Source: Candidatus Parcubacteria bacterium (GTDB taxonomy: Bacteria > Patescibacteriota > Patescibacteriia > Patescibacteriales > UBA12075). Taken from it: a stretch of DNA of 41,764 nt. Below, piece by piece: positions 1 to 10,426 of the stretch. The stretch covers positions 1 to 41,764 of the forward strand of contig JAGLIO010000012.1 of the NCBI GenBank assembly GCA_023142915.1. The letters run 5' to 3'. Position 1 is the first letter of the stretch, and each line of letters begins with the position of its first letter. The notes below the pieces were generated by a model. It was not told the origin of the DNA, searched no databases, and worked only from the letters and a program-made list of their open reading frames with translations. The translations under genes were made by a program, and so were the position numbers.

Positions 1-2
1 TA

Positions 3-839
3 TTTTTGGAAAATATTCGTTTTGAAAAAGGCGAGAAAGAGAACAGCGCGATCTTGGCTCGCCATTTGGCAAAATTGGCTGATATATATGTTAATGACGC
101 TTTTGCCGTAAGCCATCGCGCGCACGCTTCAGTTAGCGCGATAAAAAAATATTTATCAAGCTACGCCGGTTTGCTTTTGGAAAAAGAAATTTTGCATTTG
201 GAGAAAGCGCTAAATCCAGCTTGTCCGTTAATTCTGATTATTGGCGGAGTGAAGCTGGCAACAAAAATTCCTTTAATAAAAAAATTTCGGAAAAAGGCTC
301 ATCGTATTTTATTGGGCGGGGCGCTGGCAAATAATTTTTTCGCGGCTCACGGCTATGAAATCGGGCGTTCTTTAATTGAAAAAGAAAGCGTTGCATTTGC
401 GAAAAAAATTATTAAGAAAGGCTGGGACAAAAATATTATTTTGCCGATTGATTTGCGAGTGAGCAATAAAAAAAGTTTTTGGGACGCGCATAATAAAAAA
501 ATAAATGAAATCGGAAAAAAAGATTATATTTTAGATATTGGCTATGGAACAGTTGATTTTTATAAAAAATATATAAAGAGCGCCGCTACTGTTGTTTGGA
601 ACGGCCCTATGGGAATGTTTGAAGAACAAAAATTCAAGCATGGCACATTATCTATTGCCAGATCTTTGGCAATTAATTCAAAAAAATCTGTTTTTAGCAT
701 AGTCGGCGGCGGAGAAACCATTGAGGCTTTAAAAATGACAAAAACAATCAATGACATAAATTGGGTTTCCACTGGCGGCGGCGCAATGCTCGCGTTTTTA
801 AGCAAAGAAAAAATGCCGGGGATTAAAGGATTGATTTAG
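3..839 (+). CDS. pgk: Phosphoglycerate kinase, 5'-truncated by the window edge
   Basis: Motifs ENIRFEKGEKEN, GGVKLATKIPLI, VVWNGPMGMFE, SIVGGGETIEAL, WVSTGGGAMLAFLS; ends in TAG. Confidence 0.95.
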   Translation, partial: FLENIRFEKGEKENSAILARHLAKLADIYVNDAFAVSHRAHASVSAIKKYLSSYAGLLLEKEILHLEKALNPACPLILIIGGVKLATKIPLIKKFRKKAHRILLGGALANNFFAAHGYEIGRSLIEKESVAFAKKIIKKGWDKNIILPIDLRVSNKKSFWDAHNKKINEIGKKDYILDIGYGTVDFYKKYIKSAATVVWNGPMGMFEEQKFKHGTLSIARSLAINSKKSVFSIVGGGETIEALKMTKTINDINWVSTGGGAMLAFLSKEKMPGIKGLI

Positions 840-890
840 AGGATTGTGACTTATGTTTTTTTCTAAATTTATTAAATAACTATAATAGCT

Positions 891-2876
891 ATGAATAATC
901 TAAAAATAATAGTTGAAAAAATTTTTAAAAAAGATGATAGACTTTGGAATGAAGATAAAACAGAACTTAATCAAACTTTGTTTTTTGATTTAATAGAAAA
1001 TATTGATGAGAATATAATTGATTTGCTTTTAAAAAACAGAAATACAAGAAAAAAGTTTTTTGTGAAGATTAAAGATATTTTTGTTTTTAAAGTAAATGAT
1101 TTTAGATTTTTTATGGAAGAAAACAAAATTGATAATTCCTACACTAAGTATAAAAATCGGATTGGTTTAACTGATAGCGATAAATTTTTAAAAGATACTA
1201 ATGATGTTGTTTTGGATTTTCCATATAAGGATTGTGTTTTGGAGGGTGGACAAAGCGACGAAGATGGGATGGACACTTATTTTGAGTATGAAGAAGAAAA
1301 AGTTAAAATTGTAAATAAAAAAAATGTAATAGAAAAAGCCGTATATAAAAAGAAACAAGCAAAAAGAAAAGAAGTGTTTTTTAATCAAGTTTTAGCAAAG
1401 GATGAAATTGACAGATTGCTTGACGATAAAGCATTTATTAATTGGAAAAGGCATGCTAAAAAGGGAGAAGAAGCAGTAAAAAAAATAAAAAGAGATGCAA
1501 ACGGGACAGTAAAAGAAAATTTAATTATAAAAGGAAATAATTTATTAGCATTGCATAGCTTAAAAAGGCAGTTTGCGGGAAAAGTAAAATTAATATATAT
1601 TGATCCGCCGTATAATACTGGAAATGACGGGTTTAAATATAATGATAATTTTAATCATTCCACTTGGTTAACTTTTATGAAAAATAGGCTGGAAGTGGCA
1701 AGGGAGTTATTGAGAGACGACGGAATTATTTTTGTCCAATGCGACGATAACGAGCAAGCATATTTGAAAGTTTTAATGGATGAAGTTTTTGGGAGAAATA
1801 ATTTTGTTAATAATTTTGTTTGGCAAAAAAAATCTTCAGGCGGGCAACATTCTAATTTTGTTTTAGATTTTCATGAATACATTTTGGCTTTTACTAAAAA
1901 TATAGTTAATTTAAATCCCTTTTTAATTAAAAGGAGTAAAAAACAGATGGAGTCATTTAAATATAGGGATGAATTTATTAAAGAGCGAGGAAAATATTTA
2001 GTAAGCCCTCTAAAATCTTGGTTAGATTATAGAAAGACTTTAATTTATCCAATTGAATGTCCAGATAAAAGCGTTATAAAAACACAATGGGTATGTAGCG
2101 AATCTACATACAAAAAATTAAAAATAGATGGAAGAATTGAATTTAAAAAAAATCAAGACGGCAAGTGGGCGGTTTACAAAAAACAATATATTTTTGATAG
2201 AGATGGCAAGGTTAAATCGCCGAGTTTGATTTTAGATGTTGCTCAAAATATTAACGGTACGAAAGAAATGCAAAAATTATTTGGAGAAAAAAAATTTGGT
2301 AATCCAAAGCCCGAGGCCTTAATTAAGAGAATTGTTGAGATGGCAACAAAAGAAAATGATATAATTTTAGATTTTTTTTCCGGAAGTGGAACTACTGGAG
2401 CTGTCGCCCATAAGATGAATCGCCAGTATATTTTAATTGAGCAGATGGGTTATATTAATGAATTGCCAGAAGCAAGATTGAAAAAAGTAATCGCAGGCGA
2501 GCAGGGCGGGATTTCAAAAGCTGTAAACTGGAAAGGCGGCGGAGATTTTATTTATTGCGAACTTGCCGAATTGAATGAAAAAGCGAAAGAAAAGATAAAT
2601 AGTAGTAAAAGTTTAAAAGAATTAAAAAAACTTTTTGATATTTTATATAATAAATATTTTTTAAATTACAATTTAAAAATAAAAGAATTTAAAGAAAGAG
2701 TTATTAAGGAAGATAATTTTAAAAATTTATCTTTTGATGAACAAAAAAGAATGTTTTTAATAATGCTTGATTTAAATCAAATGTATGTTTGTAAAACAGA
2801 AATGGCTGATATACAATTCGGGATTGGCGAAGAAGATCAAAAATTAACTTATGATTTTTATAATAAAAGCAAGTAG
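891..2876 (+). CDS. Type III restriction-modification system methyltransferase (Mod), beta-class N6-adenine/N4-cytosine MTase
   Basis: DPPYNTGNDGFKYNDNFNHSTW precedes DFFSGSGTTGAVAHKMN (beta-class motif order); followed directly by a Res-type helicase/nuclease. Confidence 0.9.
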   Translation: MNNLKIIVEKIFKKDDRLWNEDKTELNQTLFFDLIENIDENIIDLLLKNRNTRKKFFVKIKDIFVFKVNDFRFFMEENKIDNSYTKYKNRIGLTDSDKFLKDTNDVVLDFPYKDCVLEGGQSDEDGMDTYFEYEEEKVKIVNKKNVIEKAVYKKKQAKRKEVFFNQVLAKDEIDRLLDDKAFINWKRHAKKGEEAVKKIKRDANGTVKENLIIKGNNLLALHSLKRQFAGKVKLIYIDPPYNTGNDGFKYNDNFNHSTWLTFMKNRLEVARELLRDDGIIFVQCDDNEQAYLKVLMDEVFGRNNFVNNFVWQKKSSGGQHSNFVLDFHEYILAFTKNIVNLNPFLIKRSKKQMESFKYRDEFIKERGKYLVSPLKSWLDYRKTLIYPIECPDKSVIKTQWVCSESTYKKLKIDGRIEFKKNQDGKWAVYKKQYIFDRDGKVKSPSLILDVAQNINGTKEMQKLFGEKKFGNPKPEALIKRIVEMATKENDIILDFFSGSGTTGAVAHKMNRQYILIEQMGYINELPEARLKKVIAGEQGGISKAVNWKGGGDFIYCELAELNEKAKEKINSSKSLKELKKLFDILYNKYFLNYNLKIKEFKERVIKEDNFKNLSFDEQKRMFLIMLDLNQMYVCKTEMADIQFGIGEEDQKLTYDFYNKSK

Positions 2877-2877
2877 C

Positions 2878-5661
2878 ATGGCAGATATAAAAAATATATA
2901 CGAAATAATTAAAAGCAAGGCTTATGATTTAAGGCTTCCTTTTCCGGAAATACCTGAATATATTTCAGAAAATTTGAAATACGGATTTTTTGATTGGCAA
3001 AAAGACGCTCTTGAAAACCTTTTAATTTTTCAAGCTGTTAAAGAAAAAGAAAATCCGAATAGCCCGACTCATTTGATGTTTAACATGGCAACCGGAACAG
3101 GCAAGACACTTTTAATGGCTTCCGCTATTTTGTATTATTATAAGCAAGGATATAGACATTTTATATTTTTTGTAAATCAAAATAATATTGTGGATAAAAC
3201 AGAAAATAATTTTGTAGACAGTACTCATACAAAATATCTGTTCAAAGAAAAAATTATTATTGATAATAAAACGGTAAATATAAAAAAAGTTGAAACTTTT
3301 GGATATAATACAATCGATGTTGAAATAAAATTTACGACTATTCAAAAGTTATATAACGATATTCATCTGGAAAGAGAAAATCAAACTACTTTGCGCGATT
3401 TGAATAAAAAAAATATTATTATGCTCGCGGACGAAGCCCATCATCTTAACGCGGACACAAAAAATAAAAAAGGAGATAATTTGGAATTGGATTTAAAATT
3501 AGGGCTAAAAGAGAGTACAAGTAAAGACGAAATAGAAAAAAAGGGATGGGAGTACACGGTAATAGAATTAATTCTTAATAAAAGCGGGCAAAAAGAAAAT
3601 AAAAATGTTTTATTGGAATTTACAGCCACAATCCCCGCAAATGAGCGAGTCGCTAAAAAATATGAAAATAAAATAATTTATAAATTCGGACTCAAAGAGT
3701 TTTTAAGCGCCGGGTATACTAAAGAAATAAATTTAATTTCATCAACACTTGATAAAAAAGATAGGATTTTGCAAGCATTGCTTTTTAGCTGGTATAGGCA
3801 TAAAATCGCGATAAGAAATAATATCGCGAATTTTAAGCCGATAATACTTTTTAGAAGTAAAACTATTGAGAGCTCAAAAAATGATTATGAAGAATTTTTA
3901 AATTTAATAAGTAATTTAAAATTAAGTGATTTTGATTTTCTTAAAGAAATAGAAGCTAAAGTTAATCAAAGCAAAAATTTGTATGAGCAGGGCAGATCAA
4001 GAGTAAGGGATGTCTTAGAATTTATTAAAAATGAAAAAATACATATTTCTGAAATTGTTAATTTTATTAAAAATAATTTTTTAGAAAAAAATTTAATTAT
4101 TACCAACTCTAAAGATAATAAAACAAAAAAAGAAAAAACAACAAGTGAACAAGAAAAATTATTAAATAATCTTGAAGATGACAATAACAATATTAGGGCA
4201 ATTTTTACGGTAGCAAGGCTTACGGAAGGCTGGGATGTGCTAAACCTTTTTGATATTGTCAGGTTGAATCAAGGGCAGAATGTAGGCGGCACCCACAAAG
4301 GAAAAATACCCGAGGCTACAATTCAAGAAAAGCAGCTTATAGGCAGGGGTGTGAGGTATTTTCCTTTTAAGTTCGAAGATAAACAAAAAAATAAAAGAAA
4401 ATTTGATGATAATTTAAAAAATGAATTAAGAGTTTTGGAAGAACTTTATTATTATACCTATGATGATCCAAATGATAAAGCCGGGCATAATTATATAATT
4501 GAGTTAAAAGCTGAATTGAAAAAAGACGGATATATTCAAGATAACAGAATTATCAAAACATTTGCGCTTAAAAAAGAATTTCAAGAAGGTTCTTTTTATA
4601 GAAATGTTAAAATTTGGCATAACAAACAAATAGATAATCCGGAAAGGAAGAGAAAGACGTTAAAGGATTTAAAAAAGGATTTTTTTGTTCCGTATAAAAT
4701 TAAAAATTTACAAATTACGCAGTTTAGTGAAATTTTTAAAGATGAAGAGTATGTAGAAAAAATAATGGGAAAAAAAGGTCTTTGGGAGGTTAAAATTGGA
4801 AAAAATAACGATAAACAGTTAAAATTAAAAAATATAGAAAAACATATTTTTAGAAAAGCGATTAATATTAAAGCAAAACAAGAAAATACATTATTTCATT
4901 TTGATAAAATAAAAAAAGAATTAGAAATTAAAAGCGTAGAAGAATTGCTAAAAGATAATTTTTTTGGTGACTTTAATATAAAAATAATTGCTAATAAAAA
5001 TCAGAAATACGACGATATTTCAAGCAGGGACAAATTAAATATAGTGTTAAAATTCTTAGAAAGTATATTTGCGGAGTTAAAAGATAATCTTAATCCAAAA
5101 ATTGGGACTGATTTTATAGCAGGCGAGTTTAAGCAATTTTTTAATGAGCCAAAAATAAAAATAATTCAAAAAGATGCAGACTCGGAAAGAATTGCCGAAG
5201 AACTAAAAGAAGAAAAATGGTATGTTTTAGATTCATTTTACGGAACCGATGAGGAGCAGGCGCTAATTGATTTCATTAAAGAAACAATTGGAAATTTAGA
5301 AAGTAAATACAAAGAAGTTTATTTATTAAGAAATGAAGAAGTTTACAAAATTTATGATTTTGACAAAGGCAGAGGATTTCAACCCGATTTTATTTTATTT
5401 TTAAAAGGAAAAGATTTAAATAAATTTTATTATCAAATATTTATTGAACCCAAGGAAAATGAATTTATTGGCGAGGATATAACTTTTAAAAGCGGAAAAG
5501 AAGACTGGAAAGAGGTATTTTTAGAGCAAATATCTGAAAAATATGGATTTGAAAATATTGTAAAAGCAGAAAATTTAAATTATAGATTAATTGGTTTACC
5601 GTTTTTTAACAAAGATCATAACAATAAATTTAAAAAAAAGTATCAGAAAATATATAATTAA
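2878..5661 (+). CDS. Type III restriction enzyme Res subunit (DEAD/DEAH helicase-nuclease)
   Basis: Walker A MATGTGKT, LADEAHHLN, TARLTEGWDV, QLIGRGVRYFPF; ATG at 2878 lies 1 nt after the mod stop and is preferred over the tracked start at 2851. Confidence 0.88.
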   Translation: MADIKNIYEIIKSKAYDLRLPFPEIPEYISENLKYGFFDWQKDALENLLIFQAVKEKENPNSPTHLMFNMATGTGKTLLMASAILYYYKQGYRHFIFFVNQNNIVDKTENNFVDSTHTKYLFKEKIIIDNKTVNIKKVETFGYNTIDVEIKFTTIQKLYNDIHLERENQTTLRDLNKKNIIMLADEAHHLNADTKNKKGDNLELDLKLGLKESTSKDEIEKKGWEYTVIELILNKSGQKENKNVLLEFTATIPANERVAKKYENKIIYKFGLKEFLSAGYTKEINLISSTLDKKDRILQALLFSWYRHKIAIRNNIANFKPIILFRSKTIESSKNDYEEFLNLISNLKLSDFDFLKEIEAKVNQSKNLYEQGRSRVRDVLEFIKNEKIHISEIVNFIKNNFLEKNLIITNSKDNKTKKEKTTSEQEKLLNNLEDDNNNIRAIFTVARLTEGWDVLNLFDIVRLNQGQNVGGTHKGKIPEATIQEKQLIGRGVRYFPFKFEDKQKNKRKFDDNLKNELRVLEELYYYTYDDPNDKAGHNYIIELKAELKKDGYIQDNRIIKTFALKKEFQEGSFYRNVKIWHNKQIDNPERKRKTLKDLKKDFFVPYKIKNLQITQFSEIFKDEEYVEKIMGKKGLWEVKIGKNNDKQLKLKNIEKHIFRKAINIKAKQENTLFHFDKIKKELEIKSVEELLKDNFFGDFNIKIIANKNQKYDDISSRDKLNIVLKFLESIFAELKDNLNPKIGTDFIAGEFKQFFNEPKIKIIQKDADSERIAEELKEEKWYVLDSFYGTDEEQALIDFIKETIGNLESKYKEVYLLRNEEVYKIYDFDKGRGFQPDFILFLKGKDLNKFYYQIFIEPKENEFIGEDITFKSGKEDWKEVFLEQISEKYGFENIVKAENLNYRLIGLPFFNKDHNNKFKKKYQKIYN

Positions 5662-5676
5662 AATTAAAAATTTTAT

Positions 5677-6441
5677 ATGTTTGATCATCTAGACAATAAA
5701 CAAAATAAAACAAACAAAGAAAATCATGAAAACAACCGCGCGGAAGATTTGAAAATTAAAAAAAATATTAGCCGTTTAAGCGGTGGGAGATCTAGCACTT
5801 TGGCAAATCATGGTCATAATAGCAAAAAACTTAACGAAAGAATTAAAAACTTGGAAAAAAAAGGAAAAAAAAGAGGAAAGTGTTTTTCACTAATCGGAAT
5901 TATCGGTGGCCTCTTAATTGCTTTACTGGTAATGTATGCTATATATTTTTTATTACTGGATGTAATTAATATTAGCGGTAAAATTGATGAAAATACAGCT
6001 AATATTCCAGATATTTTAAAAAATATTAATAAAAAAGATATTCTTCCTATTTGGAAAAAATGCGAGCTTGATTCAGATTGCGCGGCAACAAGAAAAGGAT
6101 GCTGTGAATGTTCGTCAGGCGGTTTTCAAGAAGCTATTAATAAAAATTATTTGGAAGAATGGAATAGTAAATTGAGTAATAATTGCCATACTGTTATTTG
6201 TCCGCAGTTATATAGATGCGAAGAGGGCTTGGCGATTTGTGATAATGGCGAGTGTATATTTAAGATTGGGGCTGTTGATGAATTTATTAAAGAAGAGTTG
6301 TTAGATTCTGATAATGACGGTTTAAAAGATTACGAGGAAATTAATGTTTATTTTACTGATCCGGAATTAAGCGATACTGATGGAGACGGGTATTCGGATG
6401 GAGATGAAGTTAATAATGGTTATAATCCTTTAGGAGAATAA
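5677..6441 (+). CDS. Single-pass membrane protein with Cys-rich domain and C-terminal Ca-binding (thrombospondin type 3-like) loops
   Basis: TM CFSLIGIIGGLLIALLVMYAIYFLLL; ten Cys between KKCELDSDC and DNGECIFK; DSDNDGLKDYEE and DTDGDGYSDGDEV. Confidence 0.7.
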   Translation: MFDHLDNKQNKTNKENHENNRAEDLKIKKNISRLSGGRSSTLANHGHNSKKLNERIKNLEKKGKKRGKCFSLIGIIGGLLIALLVMYAIYFLLLDVINISGKIDENTANIPDILKNINKKDILPIWKKCELDSDCAATRKGCCECSSGGFQEAINKNYLEEWNSKLSNNCHTVICPQLYRCEEGLAICDNGECIFKIGAVDEFIKEELLDSDNDGLKDYEEINVYFTDPELSDTDGDGYSDGDEVNNGYNPLGE

Positions 6442-6478
6442 AAAATAATAAATATAAATTTTAATTATAAATTCGTTT

Positions 6479-7735
6479 ATGAGAAAAATAAAAAAAATTA
6501 TCGCGCGAGAAATTTTAGACTCGCGCGGGTATCCTACAATTGAAACCAAAATAATTCTTGATTGCAAGCTAAGCGCTAAGGCAAGCGTTCCTTCCGGAGC
6601 TTCAACCGGAATATATGAGGCTTGTGAATTAAGGGATAATGATTCCAAAAGATATAGCGGCAAGGGGGTGTTAAAGGCCGTGAAAAATATTAATGAAAAA
6701 ATATTTAAAGCTTTAAAAGGCACGGATGTTATGAAACAGGAGCAGATTGACGATATAATGATTAAGCTGGATGGGACAGAAAATAAAAAGAAGCTTGGCG
6801 CGAATGCCATCCTTTCGGTTTCTTTGGCTTGCGCGCGCGTTGCGGCAATGGCAAAAAAACAAGAATTATATGAATATATTTCCAAAACTTATAAAATAAA
6901 ACAAAAAGAATATAAATTGCCAACCCCATCTTTTAATATTTTTAACGGCGGAAAGCATGCGGATACTAATTTGGATTTTCAGGAATTTATGATTTTGCCA
7001 ATTAGGAAAATAAGTTTTAAGGAAAAAGTAAGAATGGGCGCTGAGATTTTTCATGAACTGGGGCAGGTTTTAAAAAAGGCAGGTTTTGATACGGATGTCG
7101 GCAACGAAGGCGGCTATGCGCCTGATATTTCATCCAGCATTCAGGCGGTAGAATTGATAATGGCGGCTATAATTAACGCCGGCTATGAACCGGGAAGAGA
7201 TATCGGGCTGGGAACCGATGTCGGGTCATCCGAATTATATAATAAGGAAACAGGCAAATATATTTTTAAACTGGATAACGCGCAATATTCAGGCGATACT
7301 TTAATCAATTTATATTATGAATGGTTTAGAAAATTTCCTATTATTTCCATTGAGGACGGATTGGATCAGGATGACTGGGATGGATGGCGCGAGTTAAACA
7401 AAGAGCTGGGGCAAGAAATGCTTTTAATCGGCGACGATTTGTTTGTGACAAATATTAAGCGATTAAGAAAAGGGCTTAAAGAAAAAGCCGCAAACGCGAT
7501 TTTGATTAAACCGAATCAGGTTGGAACTTTGTCGGAAACAATGGAGTGCATTAAACTGGCGCATAAGCATAATTACAAAACCATGGCATCGCACAGAAGC
7601 GGTGAAACTTGTGATACATTTATCGCGGATTTAGCGGTCGGAGCCAATACGGATTTTATAAAAGCGGGCTCCTTGTCGCGCGGAGAGCGGCTGGCAAAGT
7701 ATAATCGTTTGATGGAGATTGAGGAAGGGTTATAG
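6479..7735 (+). CDS. eno: Enolase
   Basis: AREILDSRGYPTIET, SVPSGASTGIYEACELRD, SIEDGLDQDDWDGW, IGDDLFVTN, ILIKPNQVGTLSET, ASHRSGET. Confidence 0.97.
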   Translation: MRKIKKIIAREILDSRGYPTIETKIILDCKLSAKASVPSGASTGIYEACELRDNDSKRYSGKGVLKAVKNINEKIFKALKGTDVMKQEQIDDIMIKLDGTENKKKLGANAILSVSLACARVAAMAKKQELYEYISKTYKIKQKEYKLPTPSFNIFNGGKHADTNLDFQEFMILPIRKISFKEKVRMGAEIFHELGQVLKKAGFDTDVGNEGGYAPDISSSIQAVELIMAAIINAGYEPGRDIGLGTDVGSSELYNKETGKYIFKLDNAQYSGDTLINLYYEWFRKFPIISIEDGLDQDDWDGWRELNKELGQEMLLIGDDLFVTNIKRLRKGLKEKAANAILIKPNQVGTLSETMECIKLAHKHNYKTMASHRSGETCDTFIADLAVGANTDFIKAGSLSRGERLAKYNRLMEIEEGL

Positions 7736-7811
7736 TCAATGCGTGAAACTAGCTATTGCAATATTAAGTATTTTTGCTATAATTAAGGCATAAAAATTTA
7801 ATTATATATTT

Positions 7812-9722
7812 ATGACTATTAAAAAAGCAATAATTATTTTAGTTGTTTTAGTGCTGGTTGGAGGTCTTGTTGCTTTTGCAATGCTGGGTAATAAACCTAA
7901 AACTATATATACTGCCGTAAGCATAGAAAAAAAAGACATTATTCAAACAGTCAGTGAAACAGGCACGATAAAATCAGCCAACGAAATTCAATTAAGTTTT
8001 TTAAATTCCGGAAAAATTGAGAAAATAAATTTTAATGTAGGCGATAAAATTTTAAAAGACGATATTATCGCTGGATTGGATTGTTCTGATTTATATATTA
8101 GAAAAGAAGAGTCAAAAGCGAATGTTGATGTTGCCAGGGCAAACCATAATAAATTATTGGCAGGAGCAACAAAAGAAGATATAAACATATCAAAGGCCGG
8201 CTTACAGCAGGCAAAAACAGCTTATGAGGCTGCTGAAAAAGAATTAGAAAAAAATAAATTATCCGTTAATGAAAATATCGCGCAAACAGCAAAAATTTTA
8301 GCGGATTTAAAATCATCCGAACCAAGCACCGTAACCGCGGCTGAGCAAGCAATTATTAATGCTGAAATCGCGCTTAAAAATACAAAATCAACATATCAAT
8401 CAACAATTGATAATTATACTGAAAACGGCTTAATTGTTGTTGAGGACAAACTGTCAATTGCCAATAACGCGCTTGATGAAATTGACCGGACGATTAATGA
8501 TGAGGATTTGAAAAATTATATTAGCGTAAGAAATATCAGTTATTTACATAGCACTGAGAGCGCATATACAGACGCTTTGGATTTATTGGCGGCAGCGCAA
8601 AGCAGCTTGGAAGCGGCAAAAAACGAACGAATTTATAACAATATCACAAAAGCGCTTTATGACGCGGGAAAAGCTTTGGATAAAATATTTTCTTCTTTAT
8701 CATATTGCTATAGTGCGCTTGAATATACGGTAACATCTTCCGTTTTGACTCAAACGAGTCTTGACATTTTTAAGGCAAGCATAAGCGCTGATCAAACTTT
8801 AACGGCAGCTGCTATTTCCTCTGTAAAAACAGCTAAGCAAAATATTGAAACAGCTCTAATTAATTATGAAACATATACCGCAAGCGCGGAAAACATTTTA
8901 AGCCAGGCTCTAGCCGCTTATGACGACTCTTTGAGATTAGCTGAAAATAATTATTCTTCCGCGCAAATAAACGGTGAACAGCAAATTACAACCGCGCAAT
9001 CAAGAACTGATTCAGCTTTTGAAGCTTGGCAAGTGGCGCAAAGCAGGTATAATCAAGTGGTAGCTCCCGTAAACAGGCATGATATTTCGGTTTCTTTAGC
9101 AAGGATAAAACAGGCGGAAGCATCATTAGCTTCGGCAAATAAAAACATAGACAATTGTTTTATTAAAGCGCCGATTAACGGCACTATAACAAAAATAAAT
9201 TTTGAAATCGGCGAACAGCCCGGAATTGGCAGTCCTGTGATTTCTATGCTCGGGAGTAATAATTATGAAATTGATGTTTTGATTTCCGAAGCTGACATTA
9301 CCAAAATTAACAGAGACGATTTTGCCAGTATTACATTAGATGCTTTTGGCGAAGATATAATATTTTTGGGCAAAGTTGATTTTATTGAGCCGGCTGAAAC
9401 CGTTATCCAGGATGTAATTTATTATTTAGTAACAATAATTTTTACTGAAAGCAAAGAAAAAAACGCTTTTTTATCTAATGTAAAATCCGGCATGACCGCC
9501 AACATTGATATTACCACTGATAAAAAAGAAAATGTTTTAGCAATGCCTGTTCGGGCTATTGTTGATAAAAACGGCCAAGGCAAATTTACCAGAGTTCTAA
9601 TTGGAGAAAATATTGAAGAAAGGCAAATTACCCTAGGTTTAAGAGGCGACGGAGGATTGGTTGAGGTTTTGTCAGGTGTGAAAGAAGGGGAGAAAGTTGT
9701 TACCTATATTAAGGAAGAATAA
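7812..9722 (+). CDS. HlyD/MacA-type membrane fusion (periplasmic adaptor) protein
   Basis: N-terminal TM; lipoyl-type halves (TGTIKSANEIQLSFLNSGKIEKINFNVGDKI and IKAPINGTITKINFEIGEQPG) separated by a long helical region; beta-barrel and membrane-proximal domain. Confidence 0.85.
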   Translation: MTIKKAIIILVVLVLVGGLVAFAMLGNKPKTIYTAVSIEKKDIIQTVSETGTIKSANEIQLSFLNSGKIEKINFNVGDKILKDDIIAGLDCSDLYIRKEESKANVDVARANHNKLLAGATKEDINISKAGLQQAKTAYEAAEKELEKNKLSVNENIAQTAKILADLKSSEPSTVTAAEQAIINAEIALKNTKSTYQSTIDNYTENGLIVVEDKLSIANNALDEIDRTINDEDLKNYISVRNISYLHSTESAYTDALDLLAAAQSSLEAAKNERIYNNITKALYDAGKALDKIFSSLSYCYSALEYTVTSSVLTQTSLDIFKASISADQTLTAAAISSVKTAKQNIETALINYETYTASAENILSQALAAYDDSLRLAENNYSSAQINGEQQITTAQSRTDSAFEAWQVAQSRYNQVVAPVNRHDISVSLARIKQAEASLASANKNIDNCFIKAPINGTITKINFEIGEQPGIGSPVISMLGSNNYEIDVLISEADITKINRDDFASITLDAFGEDIIFLGKVDFIEPAETVIQDVIYYLVTIIFTESKEKNAFLSNVKSGMTANIDITTDKKENVLAMPVRAIVDKNGQGKFTRVLIGENIEERQITLGLRGDGGLVEVLSGVKEGEKVVTYIKEE

Positions 9723-9755
9723 AATAATTAAAAATTTTAATATTAATAAAAAAAT

Positions 9756-9884
9756 ATGGGATTTGAGACACTAGATAGTCAAGAAAATTTAAAATTTCAA
9801 GAAGCCATGTCTATAATATCTGATGTTTTAGGCAAGAATAAAGAAAAAATAACTAAAGGATTTGGCGAGGTGGCCGAAGATTAA
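9756..9884 (+). CDS. Small hypothetical protein, 42 aa
   Basis: ATG..TAA read by eye: MGFETLDSQENLKFQEAMSIISDVLGKNKEKITKGFGEVAED; not in ORF track (too short). Confidence 0.45.
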   Translation: MGFETLDSQENLKFQEAMSIISDVLGKNKEKITKGFGEVAED

Positions 9885-9897
9885 TAAAAACAAAAAT

Positions 9898-10179
9898 ATG
9901 GAAAAAAATAATTATAAGCAAAAATTAGAAAGTTTAATTACAAATTCAGATCTTGATAAAAACGACAAAGGTCTTTGGTCTTTATTTATTGCCATTGCTC
10001 CGCCGGAAGAAGACGAGGCCGTGTTTGAGGCTGTAAGCGAGAGTGATGATAATTTGAATTTATTAACAAACCATTTGCAGGGCAAGATATTCAGCATGCA
10101 AAATATTAATAAAGACAGTTGGGAAAAATTAGTGGAGAATAAGGCAAAATTTTCTTCTTTTTTAAAGAGTTTGTATTAA
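9898..10179 (+). CDS. Hypothetical protein, 93 aa (downstream ATG preferred to the tracked TTG at 9862)
   Basis: MEKNNYKQKLESLITNSDLDKNDKGLWSLFIAIAPPEEDEAVFEAV; ATG at 9898 avoids overlap with the 9756..9884 ORF. Confidence 0.55.
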   Translation: MEKNNYKQKLESLITNSDLDKNDKGLWSLFIAIAPPEEDEAVFEAVSESDDNLNLLTNHLQGKIFSMQNINKDSWEKLVENKAKFSSFLKSLY

Positions 10180-10200
10180 TTAAAATAATATATTTATTTT

Positions 10201-10326
10201 ATGAGTGAAATTATCAGAAAAGAAAAAGAGATTCAAAAAATTGCCAATCAAATTAAAAAAATATAATTGGACAGAGATATTCCTTTGGATATTTTGGCTT
10301 ATACCTCTCAGGAAATAAAAAAATAA
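10201..10326 (+). pseudogene. Tiny ORF with one internal in-frame TAA
   Basis: MSEIIRKEKEIQKIANQIKKI*LDRDIPLDILAYTSQEIKK*; TAA at 10264-10266, same frame continues to TAA at 10324-10326. Confidence 0.3.
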
Positions 10327-10426
10327 ATATTTCTTGGGGATTTTTTTATTAAAAATATTATGCAACAAGAAAATTTTCTTTATTATGCTATAATAAAAGA
10401 AGAAAGTATTATATTTAATTAAAAAT

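Noticed and set aside
6430-6885. 151-aa minus ORF
   Set aside because: Antisense to enolase; composition mirrors eno codons; no independent evidence
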